From positions 372,001-436,000 of the forward strand of contig NZ_JAKZLA010000002.1 in NCBI RefSeq assembly GCF_022808775.1: DNA of 64,000 nt. The letters are read 5' to 3'. Source of the stretch: Geothrix terrae. Its GTDB lineage: Bacteria > Acidobacteriota > Holophagae > Holophagales > Holophagaceae. Below the pieces are notes generated by a model. The model made no database searches and had not been told where the DNA came from. It saw nothing but the letters and a program-made list of their open reading frames with translations. Below, one piece after another: positions 42,818-50,632 of this stretch (position 1 is its first letter; each line of letters starts with the position of its first letter). A program made the position numbers and the translations under genes.

Positions 42818-42848
42818 GAGCAAGAGCCGGCTCTGCCGGCTCTTGCTC
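42818..42848. terminator. Perfect GC-rich hairpin between nrfHA and the DUF4097 gene
   Basis: GAGCAAGAGCCGG (42818-42830) and CCGGCTCTTGCTC (42836-42848) form a 13-bp stem. It lies upstream of the nrfH promoter and downstream of the DUF4097 stop (42865). On the minus strand it could stop that gene, though no U-run follows. Confidence 0.5.
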
Positions 42849-42864
42849 GAAGGGTCGAGAGGTC

Positions 42865-43677
42865 TTAATCCAGCGTGATCGCCCCGTTCACCGTGCTCAG
42901 GTGGATGTCCTGATCCCCTCCGGGGAAGGTGGCCGTGACCCGTCGCTTGGAGACCTCCACCTGCTCGGCGCCCTTGGCATTGAAGGTGATGCCGCCGTTC
43001 AGCGTGGTGGCGGTGAGGTGCCCCTTCAGACCCGCGATCTGGAGGCGGATGGTGCCGTTGACGGTCTCGGCCTTGACTCCGCGGCCCAGGCCGTCCAGAC
43101 CCGTGCCCTTGATGGTGCCGTTCACAGTCTGGATGGTGAGGCCACCCTGCACCCGCTCCAGGGTGACGGGGCCGTTCACCGTGGTCGCCTTGAGGGAATC
43201 CCCCAGATCCGTGGCACGCACTCCGCCGTTCACGGTGGTGAGACTGGCGGCGCCCCAGGTTCCAGTGAGGGCCACCTCACCGTTCACGGTCTCCAGGGAA
43301 GGGACCACTTTGCGCGGCACCTTGAGGGTCATCTGGCACTGCGGCCCCTGGTAGGAACCCCAGCCGTTGTGCTTGGGGTACTCGCCGCGGATTTCCAGAC
43401 CGTTCTTCCCGGATTCGAAGACCACCTTCACCTGCTCGTCCCGGCTGCTGGGCTTGAATTCACCCGTGAACTGGACCTCATCGCGATCCCAGGCCTCCAC
43501 ATGGATGAATCCATTGACGTTCTTCACCTTGAGCATCGACCCGGCCGCCAGGGGCACCGTGCGGGTCTCGGTGGTCTTCTCCGCCTTGGCGGGCTGGATC
43601 ACCTGGGTCTGGGCGGCGAGCGGAGCCCAGAGGAGGACAGCGGCCACGGCCGCGGCGAGGGGATGGGTGAGGGACAT
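42865..43677 (-). CDS. DUF4097 beta-helix protein with TVNG repeats
   Basis: 270 residues with a signal peptide (PLAAAVAAVLLWAPLAAQ). The mature protein is a DUF4097-type repetitive beta structure: VKNVNGFIHVEAWDRDEVQF, then a run of TVNG turns (SLETVNGEVAL, TTVNGGVRATDL, ATTVNGPVTL, QTVNGTIKG, AETVNGTIRL, TTLNGGITF and STVNGAITLD). Each turn marks one rung of a right-handed helix. It should be periplasmic or surface-bound. Similar Acidobacteriota proteins are encoded beside anti-sigma factors; none is here. GGAGG precedes the ATG at 43675-43677. Confidence 0.82.
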   Translation of the reverse strand: MSLTHPLAAAVAAVLLWAPLAAQTQVIQPAKAEKTTETRTVPLAAGSMLKVKNVNGFIHVEAWDRDEVQFTGEFKPSSRDEQVKVVFESGKNGLEIRGEYPKHNGWGSYQGPQCQMTLKVPRKVVPSLETVNGEVALTGTWGAASLTTVNGGVRATDLGDSLKATTVNGPVTLERVQGGLTIQTVNGTIKGTGLDGLGRGVKAETVNGTIRLQIAGLKGHLTATTLNGGITFNAKGAEQVEVSKRRVTATFPGGDQDIHLSTVNGAITLD

Positions 43678-43783
43678 GGAAGCCTCCTGCGTTGTCAGAG
43701 AACGTTGGAGGTGATACGAAGGCCTTCGGAGGCGGTTTAGACTCCTTTCCAGCTCCGTATACTTGGGAGTGCGCGGAGTCCCC

Positions 43784-44044
43784 ATGTCCCAGACCATCGA
43801 CCGCCCCGAGCTCAGCCCCGCCGAGTGGAAGCTCATCCAGGACCTGCGCTCCCTTCCGGACGCGGCCCTCCGGGAGCGCATGCAGACCTCCATCGGCGAG
43901 CTGCTGTTCTTCTTCCAGACCCCCCGCTGCCAGGGCATCGGCATCGAAGGCTTCCCCTGCGGCGATCCGCGCTCCTCCTGCGAGGACTGCCACCAGATCT
44001 GGGACACGCTCGACAAGGTGGCCGAGCGGGTCCGCAAGGCCTGA
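43784..44044 (+). CDS. Small cysteine-containing hypothetical protein
   Basis: 86 residues from the ATG at 43784 with GGAG five bases upstream. The first half is helical (LSPAEWKLIQDLRSLPDAAL), and the second holds four cysteines: PRCQGIGIEGFPCGDPRSS, then CEDCHQIW. The arrangement Cys-x9-Cys-x6-Cys-x2-Cys could bind zinc or an iron-sulfur cluster. I do not recognise the family. It is divergent from the DUF4097 gene and ends ten bases before the convergent YdcZ-type transporter. Confidence 0.65.
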   Translation: MSQTIDRPELSPAEWKLIQDLRSLPDAALRERMQTSIGELLFFFQTPRCQGIGIEGFPCGDPRSSCEDCHQIWDTLDKVAERVRKA

Positions 44045-44054
44045 GCGACCGGCG

Positions 44055-44519
44055 TCAGCGCGCCAGCCAGCGGTCGCCGAAGTTCACGAGAATCGCGCCC
44101 GCCAGGATGAACCCGGCCCCGAGAAGGCGGATCCAGGACAGGCCCCGCGCCTGGAGGCCGATGAGGCCGAAATGGTCGAAGGCCAGCGAGGAGCACACCT
44201 GCCCCGCCACGATGAGCGACACCATGGCCGCCAGGCCGATGCGGGGAGCCAGCAGGGTCGTCCCGAACACGAAGAAGGCCCCCAGGAAGCCGCCCAGCCA
44301 CTGCCACCACGGCACGCGGGAGAGGCCTCCCAGCGCCGCGAAGGGCTGGCCCGTGAGGGCGGAAACCACCAGCAGCGCCGCGGTGCCCACCGCGAAGGAC
44401 ACCAGCGCCGCCAGCATGGAGCCGCTGTGGAGCGATGCCCGGAGCGCGTTGTTGACGGCCGACTGGAGGGGCACTGCCAGCCCGATGGCGAAGGCCATCA
44501 TGAGGAAGAGCAGAACCAT
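44055..44519 (-). CDS. DMT-superfamily transporter (DUF606/YdcZ)
   Basis: 154 residues of five hydrophobic helices: FAIGLAVPLQSAVNNALRAS, GSMLAALVSFAVGTAALLVV, WWQWLGGFLGAFFVFGTTLL, RIGLAAMVSLIVAGQVCSSL and IRLLGAGFILAGAILVN. The QSAVNNALR and FDHFGL motifs are family marks of YdcZ/DUF606. It is an inner-membrane transporter half whose substrate is unknown. The ATG at 44517-44519 has GGAGG five bases upstream; the long frame extending upstream overlaps the GGDEF gene and is not coding. Confidence 0.85.
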   Translation of the reverse strand: MVLLFLMMAFAIGLAVPLQSAVNNALRASLHSGSMLAALVSFAVGTAALLVVSALTGQPFAALGGLSRVPWWQWLGGFLGAFFVFGTTLLAPRIGLAAMVSLIVAGQVCSSLAFDHFGLIGLQARGLSWIRLLGAGFILAGAILVNFGDRWLAR

Positions 44520-44589
44520 CCGTGCCTCCGCCTGGAAGGGCCCATGGTAGCCAGCTTGGAAGCCCCCGCCGTCCTTTGACGGGAGCTCT

Positions 44590-45519
44590 TCAGAGGGCGC
44601 ACACGCGGTTGCGCCCCTCCACCTTGGCCCGGTAGAGGCCAGCATCCGCCCGGGCCAGCATCTGCCCCGCATCCAGGTCTCCCGGGGCCCGCTCGGCGAT
44701 GCCGAGGCTGCAGGTGACCACCAGCCCGCCGCCGGGAAGGGGCACGGGCGCTTCCCCCATGGCCTTCCGGAAGCGCTCCGCGAGGGGCCGCGCGCCATTC
44801 AGGTCCGTCTCCGGGAGGATCACGAGGAACTCCTCGCCGCCGATGCGACCGGCCAGGTCCGCCTCGCGCAGCGTGGCCCGCAGGCGCTCCCCGAAGACCT
44901 GGAGCACGAAATCCCCCGCCCCGTGGCCGTGGGTATCGTTGATCCGCTTGAAGTGGTCCAGGTCGCACATCAGCACCGACAGCGGCCTGCCGTAGCGCAC
45001 GCTGAGGCCGAAGCGGGTCTGGAACTCCGCCAGGGCACGGGTGCGGTTGGCCAGGCCCGTGAGCGGGTCCTTGGTGCTGAGGTCGAGCAGGGTCTCGTGG
45101 AAGGCGCGCTCGAGGGGGTCCATGGCCACCAGCTTCAGCACATGGCCGCCGATGGCCAGGCGGTCGCCCGGGTGCAGGGCCACGGCCCCCTGGATGCGCG
45201 AGCCATTCAGAAGGGTGCCATTGGTGGACCCGAGGTCCTCCAGCCACACCTGGCCACCGATCACGCCGATCCGGGCGTGGTGCCGGCTCACCTCGCCATC
45301 CAGCAGGGCCACCTGGACGTCCGGCGCCCGGCCGATGAGGGAAGCTCCCGGCCGCAAGGCGAAGATCCGTCCCAGCGCCGCGCCTGCGTAGGCCACCAGG
45401 GCCCACTCCGAAGGGGCCTCGGGGAGGTCGCCCCCGGGTTGGATCCCCGCCAGCGTGGGCATGTCCGCAGTGACGGGCGCCTGCACGGGCCGGGGCGGGG
45501 CAGGCCGTTTGCGCACCAT
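44590..45519 (-). CDS. FHA-domain diguanylate cyclase
   Basis: 309 residues. An FHA domain (about 50-130) has SLIGRAPDVQVALLDGEVSR, HHARI and GSTNGTLLNGSRI; the phosphothreonine-binding Arg, Ser and Asn are present. The GGDEF domain (about 145-305) has the active loop GRIGGEEFLVILPETD and an inhibitory RxxD site five residues before it (READLAGRIGGEEF). It should therefore make cyclic di-GMP, gated by Thr-phosphorylated partners and inhibited by product. GGAGG lies upstream of the ATG at 45517-45519; codons upstream run into the tRNA-Gln gene and are not used. Confidence 0.9.
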   Translation of the reverse strand: MVRKRPAPPRPVQAPVTADMPTLAGIQPGGDLPEAPSEWALVAYAGAALGRIFALRPGASLIGRAPDVQVALLDGEVSRHHARIGVIGGQVWLEDLGSTNGTLLNGSRIQGAVALHPGDRLAIGGHVLKLVAMDPLERAFHETLLDLSTKDPLTGLANRTRALAEFQTRFGLSVRYGRPLSVLMCDLDHFKRINDTHGHGAGDFVLQVFGERLRATLREADLAGRIGGEEFLVILPETDLNGARPLAERFRKAMGEAPVPLPGGGLVVTCSLGIAERAPGDLDAGQMLARADAGLYRAKVEGRNRVCAL

Positions 45520-45580
45520 GGGTCCTCCGGGAGATCCCTTCTTTTTTGGAAGACTACATCGCACCTGCCGGAACCACCTC

Positions 45581-45608
45581 TTGTCTTTTACCCAACACCT
45601 GGTACATT
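45581..45608 (+). promoter_or_regulatory. Promoter of the tRNA-Gln/tRNA-Glu unit
   Basis: TTGTCT (45581-45586) and TACATT (45603-45608) are spaced by 16 bases. Each matches four or five positions of a sigma-70 box, and the tRNA begins 15 bases after the -10. Confidence 0.6.
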
Positions 45609-45623
45609 GAATCTTCCACTCGT

Positions 45624-45698
45624 TGGGGAGTGGTCTAATGGTAGGACAACAGATTCTGGTTCTGTCAGGTGAGGGTTCGAGTCCTTCCTCCCCAACCA
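45624..45698 (+). tRNA. tRNA-Gln (CTG)
   Basis: The acceptor arms TGGGGAG and CTCCCCA pair. The anticodon arm ACAGA-TTCTGGT-TCTGT exposes CTG, and the T-arm holds GGTTCGAGTCC. CCA is encoded at 45696-45698. It precedes tRNA-Glu by 17 bases and should be cotranscribed with it. Confidence 0.95.
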
Positions 45699-45715
45699 CT
45701 CAAAATTTGGTTCCT

Positions 45716-45790
45716 GGTCCCATCGTCTAGCGGTTAGGACGACGCCCTCTCACGGCGTAAACAGGGGTTCGATTCCCCTTGGGACTACCA
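45716..45790 (+). tRNA. tRNA-Glu (CTC)
   Basis: The acceptor arm GGTCCCA pairs with TGGGACT (the first pair is G-U). The anticodon stem ACGCC/GGCGT frames loop CTCTCAC with anticodon CTC, the T-arm has GGTTCGATTCC, and CCA is encoded at 45788-45790. The 3' part together with the following terminator is duplicated at 45973-46044, the hallmark of an integrase attachment site. Confidence 0.95.
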
Positions 45791-45842
45791 AACGGCCCGG
45801 CACACGCCGGGCCTTCTTCTTGTCCCAAGGGAAATCGAAGTC
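45771..45842 (+). repeat. Direct repeat copy 1: tRNA-Glu 3' end plus terminator
   Basis: From GATTCCCC onward, 53 bases are identical to 45973-46025, and about 20 more match with a few changes. This copy includes the intact 3' end of tRNA-Glu and its terminator. Confidence 0.9.
45794..45821 (+). terminator. Intrinsic terminator of the tRNA unit
   Basis: GGCCCGGC and GCCGGGCC (arms 45794-45801, 45806-45813) surround loop ACAC, followed by TTCTTCTT. A second copy is at 45996-46023. Confidence 0.8.
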
Positions 45843-45924
45843 AGCGCTGGCGGGGCGGTAGCCGCCTCCTCTGACAGCCCGGGGGGCTGCCAGAGGAGAT
45901 CAGCGGCGGCCCCAGCCAGCGCTG
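45842..45924. repeat. Long imperfect inverted repeat between the tRNA-end copies
   Basis: CAGCGCTGGC (45842-45851) pairs with GCCAGCGCTG (45915-45924) at the base. An inner stem CTCCTCTG (45866-45873) pairs with CAGAGGAG (45891-45898), and several GC pairs lie between. It would form one hairpin of over 30 pairs in RNA or a cruciform in DNA. No gene occurs here. The stretch 45925-45972 has no recognisable feature. Confidence 0.65.
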
Positions 45925-45972
45925 CGGCCGGAACGTCACCCCGGAGGCGCAGCCGCAGGGGTGATGCGGAGG

Positions 45973-46044
45973 GATTCCCCTTGGGACTACCAAACGGCCC
46001 GGCACACGCCGGGCCTTCTTCTTGTTCCAAGGGGGATCGAAGTC
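45973..46044 (+). repeat. Direct repeat copy 2: duplicated tRNA-Glu 3' end and terminator
   Basis: This copy lacks the rest of the tRNA. It has GATTCCCC, the acceptor end with CCA and the same terminator hairpin. It stands 202 bases after copy 1. It is what remains if an element inserted at the tRNA end, regenerated it, and was then lost except for about 130 bases. The following 46045-46271 shows no convincing gene; a 51-codon frame with SD-like GGAGG abutting its ATG at 46160 overlaps the next gene. Confidence 0.85.
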
Positions 46045-46271
46045 ACGGATGGCGAAGCCCAGCCGGGCCCCGGCGGGCTGAGCATCATGTCCAAGGTGTC
46101 TCTGCCTAGCCGCGCCAGCCGCCCGCAGTCGCCCCCACCCCCGGGGCTATTCTGGAGGCATGGCCGCCTCTGTTCCCGTTCCCCCGCCGGCGCCCAAGGC
46201 CGCGCGCCCCGTCTGCTCCTGGACGTGCCTGGGCCACTGCCCGACCTGCCAGGCCCGGGCCATGGAAGGGG

Positions 46272-47021
46272 TCAGCTCCGGATCAGGTGGGTCGCACGCA
46301 TCGGGTCGTGCCTGAAGTAGTCTTGATCCGGCCAACCGTCGACGACGACCCGCCGGCAGGCCTGGGCGATGGTCTCCACGCTCTGGCGCTCGTTGTTGAA
46401 CACGGCGTCGTACCAGCGGGAGGACGTGACGTCCGCGTGGAGGCATTCACTGATGAATTTCTCCCGCAGCTTCGATTGCTTCCGGACCAGCTTCTCGGCC
46501 TCCGTCAGGGAAATGTCCAGGCGGCGGGCGATGGTCGAGATGCGGAAATCCAAGCCGGCCTCCAGGCGGAAATGGAAGCAGTTCTTCAGGTCCTGGCAGG
46601 CGACGGCTCCGCCCCGGCCCACGATGATGGCGCTGCCGACCATGGCGATCTGGACGAGGTGCTTCACCACCTTGGCGTAGGCGTCATCGTGGGTGAGGTG
46701 GCCGAAGTGGGTCCGGAGGACATCCTGCGCATGGCTCTCATCCCCCAGATGGCCCAGGAGCTGGCGGGACAGGTTCTCATCCGAGGCCACCTGGTCCACC
46801 AGCGCCTTGTCGAACAGGTTCCAGGGCTGGCCGGAGGCCTCCTCCAGCAGCGCCTTGAGCCGCTGGGCCAGCGCATAGCCCTCGCACCCGTACTGCCTGG
46901 AGATGGTCACGGACGGATGGGCCTGGGGCCGATGGGCCTGCTCGAAGCGCTCCCGGAGGCGCATCCAGCCGGCTTCGCGCTGCTCGATGCTGGGGATGAG
47001 GGAATCGAAGCTTTTGGGCAT
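46272..47021 (-). CDS. Cytidylate-kinase-like family protein
   Basis: 249 residues of the Cytidylate_kin-like family (PF13189 type). The start region holds VTISRQYGCEGYALAQRLKA, where the Arg-Gln-Gly part substitutes for the P-loop, followed by LFDKALVDQVASDENLSRQL. The middle has IIVGRGGAVACQDL, and the substrate-binding arginines fall in ARRLDISLTEAEKLVRKQ. Members occur beside sensor proteins and may phosphorylate nucleotides or a regulatory ligand. The start at 47019-47021 has GGAGG five bases upstream. It is separate from the metabolic cmk. Confidence 0.8.
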   Translation of the reverse strand: MPKSFDSLIPSIEQREAGWMRLRERFEQAHRPQAHPSVTISRQYGCEGYALAQRLKALLEEASGQPWNLFDKALVDQVASDENLSRQLLGHLGDESHAQDVLRTHFGHLTHDDAYAKVVKHLVQIAMVGSAIIVGRGGAVACQDLKNCFHFRLEAGLDFRISTIARRLDISLTEAEKLVRKQSKLREKFISECLHADVTSSRWYDAVFNNERQSVETIAQACRRVVVDGWPDQDYFRHDPMRATHLIRS

Positions 47022-47189
47022 GGAACCTCCGGCTTCTGAGCGGTCAGATCCGGGGCCTACGCCCGGAAGGTACGGCCTCCACGGGCGGTGGCAAGGTCCC
47101 CGCGCGCTGATATTTCGGGGGTCATCTGGTTCGGGACCCGCGTGCGAGGGCCGGCTCGCATCCCCCCGCCGCCTGTGGTTCGATGGATC

Positions 47190-48266
47190 ATGCGCTTTCG
47201 TGGATCCTGGCTCCTTCCCCTGGCCGTGGCCGGGACGATCTTCTGGCTGAGCGCGCAGGGGCACTACCCGGGCGGGATCGAGCTGCCCTCCCCCCTGGAC
47301 AAGGTGGCCCACGCCACCGTGTTCGGCATCCTGGCCCTGGCCTTGGATGTGGCCCTGCGCCAGACGGCGCCGGGGCTGCCCCCCTATCGCCGGCACCTGG
47401 TGATCCTCGCCGCCGTCGCCCTCTATGGCGTGTCCGACGAATTGCACCAGCGGTTCGTTCCCGGGCGGGCCTGCGAGCTCAGTGACTGGGTGGCCGACGC
47501 CCTGGGCGGCGTTCTGGCCCTGACCGCCAGTTCGATCCACCTGCTCACCACCCGTCGGCTGGCGGCCCTCTCCTGGCGCCGCGGCGCGCCGCGCAGGCCG
47601 GACGCCGTCCGGGACCTCATCCTCGTCGCCGACCCCCACTGGAACGCCACGCTCACCGGCCTGGAGGCGGCCACCGCGGCCCATCCGGAGGCCGACTGGC
47701 TCTTCCTCGGCGATGTCTTCGACGTGTGGGTGGGCTTCCCGGGCATGGAAACGGAAGCGCAGGGGGCCTTCCTGGGCTGGGTGGATGCGCGCCGCGCGGC
47801 GGGCCGCTGGGTAGGTCTGTGGCTGGGCAACCGCGAGTATTTCCTGGACCCCCACGCCGCGCGCTTCGACCTGATGGGCGAAGGCATTGGCGGGGCCCTG
47901 GACGGCGAGCCCCTCGCCTGGGAGCACGGCGACCTCATTAACACCGCGGACCGCCAGTACCGCCTGTGGAACCTGGTGTCCCGCTCCGGCGCCCTGTGGC
48001 TGCTGTTCCGCCTGATGCCCGCGAGCACGGCCCGGAAGGTGTCCGCCTGGATGGAGCGGAAGCTCCGCACCACCAACGCCGCCTACAAGCTCGCCTTCCC
48101 CCGCGAGGCCTTCCGCGCCGCCGCCCAGGCGCATCCCGGCACCACCTTCCTCACCGGCCACTTCCACACCCACGAGGTCGAAGCCAACGGCATCGCCCTG
48201 CCCTGGGCCCACGAGGGGCGGTTCATGGTGTGGCGGAAGGGGAAGGTCGAGGCGCTAGAGCCCTAG
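47190..48266 (+). CDS. VanZ-like membrane domain fused to LpxH-like phosphoesterase
   Basis: 358 residues in one open frame. Residues 1-125 are VanZ-like, with helices and LDKVAHATVFGILALAL and YGVSDELHQRFVPGRACELSDW, the DExHQxF...R...DW pattern. Residues about 140-358 are a calcineurin-type phosphoesterase: LVADPHWN (DxH), LFLGDVFDVWVGFPG (GDxxD), LGNREYF (GN[HR]D/E), EHGDLINTADRQYR and TGHFHTHEV. The last two match UDP-2,3-diacylglucosamine pyrophosphatase LpxH of lipid A synthesis. No ribosome site or start lies between the parts, so a true fusion is likely. The end overlaps engB (convergent) by 12 bases. Confidence 0.8.
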   Translation: MRFRGSWLLPLAVAGTIFWLSAQGHYPGGIELPSPLDKVAHATVFGILALALDVALRQTAPGLPPYRRHLVILAAVALYGVSDELHQRFVPGRACELSDWVADALGGVLALTASSIHLLTTRRLAALSWRRGAPRRPDAVRDLILVADPHWNATLTGLEAATAAHPEADWLFLGDVFDVWVGFPGMETEAQGAFLGWVDARRAAGRWVGLWLGNREYFLDPHAARFDLMGEGIGGALDGEPLAWEHGDLINTADRQYRLWNLVSRSGALWLLFRLMPASTARKVSAWMERKLRTTNAAYKLAFPREAFRAAAQAHPGTTFLTGHFHTHEVEANGIALPWAHEGRFMVWRKGKVEALEP

Positions 48267-48842
48267 CAGGTCCGCCACCTCGCGCCGCAGCTCGGGGATG
48301 CCCGTGCCCTTGCCCGCGCTCACCCAGGCGATATCACCGGCATGCAGGCCCAGGTCCGCGGCCACGTCCTTGCGCTGTTTCAGGGCCCGGCTGGGCTTCA
48401 CCTGGTCGGCCTTGGTGGCCACGATGCGGTGGGGCAGGCCCTCGGCGCGGAGCCAGTCGATCATCTGGTGGTCCAGCTTGGTGGGGCCCACCTCGGCGTC
48501 TACGAGCACGAAGACCATGCGCAGCGTGGCCCGGCCCGTGAGGTAACCCTCGACCATCTTCTGCCACGTGGCGCGCTCGGCGGCGGGCCCCGTGGCGAAG
48601 CCGTAGCCCGGCAGATCCACGATCCAGCGGTCCGGCCCCGTGAGGAACACGTTGATGAGCCGCGTGCGGCCCGGCGTCTTGGACACCCGCGCCAGCTGCT
48701 TCTGGTTGGCCAGGGCGTTCAGCAGCGAGGATTTCCCCACGTTGCTGCGCCCCACGAAGGCCACCTCCGCGTGGCAGACGCCCAGCTTCTTCGCGTCGGC
48801 CGCGGAGGTGACGAAACGGGCATCGGTGAGGGGCTGGGCCAT
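48255..48842 (-). CDS. engB: Ribosome biogenesis GTPase EngB/YsxC
   Basis: 195 residues with the GTPase boxes VAFVGRSNVGKSSLLNAL (G1), TPGRTRLIN (G2), DLPGYGFA (G3), VATKADQVK (G4) and VSAGKG (G5). It helps assemble the large ribosomal subunit and is usually essential. The start at 48840-48842 (MAQPLTDARF) follows a plausible AGGTCCC region. It lies downstream of ftsE on the same strand, with 88 bases between, and overlaps the tail of the VanZ-LpxH gene by 12 bases. Confidence 0.93.
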   Translation of the reverse strand: MAQPLTDARFVTSAADAKKLGVCHAEVAFVGRSNVGKSSLLNALANQKQLARVSKTPGRTRLINVFLTGPDRWIVDLPGYGFATGPAAERATWQKMVEGYLTGRATLRMVFVLVDAEVGPTKLDHQMIDWLRAEGLPHRIVATKADQVKPSRALKQRKDVAADLGLHAGDIAWVSAGKGTGIPELRREVADLLGL

Positions 48843-48930
48843 GGGACCTCGGGTGGCTACGACGAAGGTCGAGGCAGATTCAAGATTAGCGCCCTTCCGA
48901 GCCGCACGGCGTCTGGAGTCCGGACTGCCC

Positions 48931-49692
<762 letters not shown>

Positions 49693-49769
49693 TCCATTTT
49701 CACCACGACCGGGCCCTGATGGCCGCCCGATTTGCTTGCGGCCCGGACAGCCCTGGGGTGAAATCACCT

Positions 49770-50624
49770 ATGTCCAACCCCACGGCCATCTTCCTCATCT
49801 CCTGCCCGGACCAGAAGGGCATCGTGGCGCGCCTGGCCGGCTTCGTGTACCAGCACGGGGGCAACATCGTCGATTCGGATCACCACTCGGACCTGCAGGC
49901 GGGGCGCTTCCTGGGCCGCATCGAGCTCGAGGTCGAGGGCCTGGACCTGGATCGGGCCGGGCTCCGGAAGGGGTTTGCGGCCATCGCCGACCCCATGGGC
50001 GGCCACTGGGAACTCCATTTTTCGGATGTGGTCCCCAGGATCGCCCTCTGGTGCAGCAAGCAGGAGCACTGCCTCCTGGACCTCCTCTGGCGCCACCAGG
50101 CCGGCGAGCTGGGGGCGGAGATCGCCCTGGTGCTCAGCAACCACGCCACGCTGAGGCGCCACGTCGAGCCCCTGGGCATCCCCTTCCACGTGGTCCCCAT
50201 CACCCGTGAGACCCGGGAGGCCGCCGAGGCCCGGGAGCTGGCCCTGCTGCGCTCCGAAGGCGTGGACCTGGTGATCCTCGCCAAATACATGCAGGTCCTC
50301 AGCCCCGCCTTCCTGGAGGCCTTCCCGTCGGTCATCAACATCCACCACAGCTTCCTGCCCGCCTTCGCCGGGGCCCAGCCCTACCACCAGGCCCACGCGC
50401 GGGGCGTGAAGCTCATCGGCGCCACGGCCCACTACGTCACGCCGGACCTCGACTCGGGTCCGATCATCGACCAGGACGTGGTGCGCGTCAGCCACCGCGA
50501 CACGGTCGAGGACCTGGTGCGCAAGGGCCGGGATATGGAGCGCCTGGCCCTCTCGCGGGCCGTGCGGCTCCACCTCCAGCACCGGGTCCTGACCTACGGG
50601 AACAAGACGGTGGTGTTCGAATAG
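49770..50624 (+). CDS. purU: Formyltetrahydrofolate deformylase
   Basis: 284 residues. An N-terminal ACT domain (AIFLISCPDQKGIVARLAGF) is followed by a GART-type catalytic domain with INIHHSFLPAFAGAQPYHQA, HYVTPDLDSGPIIDQDV and the catalytic Asn, His and Asp in those motifs. It hydrolyses 10-formyl-THF to formate and THF to balance one-carbon units. The ACT domain suggests control by methionine or glycine. I prefer the ATG at 49770 (MSNPTAIF) over a longer frame. It lies convergent with the thiolase gene, nine bases apart. Confidence 0.92.
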   Translation: MSNPTAIFLISCPDQKGIVARLAGFVYQHGGNIVDSDHHSDLQAGRFLGRIELEVEGLDLDRAGLRKGFAAIADPMGGHWELHFSDVVPRIALWCSKQEHCLLDLLWRHQAGELGAEIALVLSNHATLRRHVEPLGIPFHVVPITRETREAAEARELALLRSEGVDLVILAKYMQVLSPAFLEAFPSVINIHHSFLPAFAGAQPYHQAHARGVKLIGATAHYVTPDLDSGPIIDQDVVRVSHRDTVEDLVRKGRDMERLALSRAVRLHLQHRVLTYGNKTVVFE

Positions 50625-50632
50625 CTCTCGGT

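Noticed and set aside
42732-42864. Fnr-type site upstream of nrfH
   Set aside because: TTGAT-like half sites occur but no TTGAT-N4-ATCAA arrangement, so only the GATAT palindrome is listed.
45520-45699. 60-codon upstream extension of the FHA-GGDEF frame through the tRNA-Gln gene
   Set aside because: The tRNA is certain, and the shorter start has a good ribosome site. Frames like MVGEEGLEPSPDR are a known artefact of tRNA antisense.
46160-46315. 51-codon plus-strand frame with CSWTCLGHCPTCQ
   Set aside because: The GGAGG abuts the ATG with no spacer and the frame overlaps the cytidylate-kinase-like gene on the other strand. No homologous pattern is known to me.
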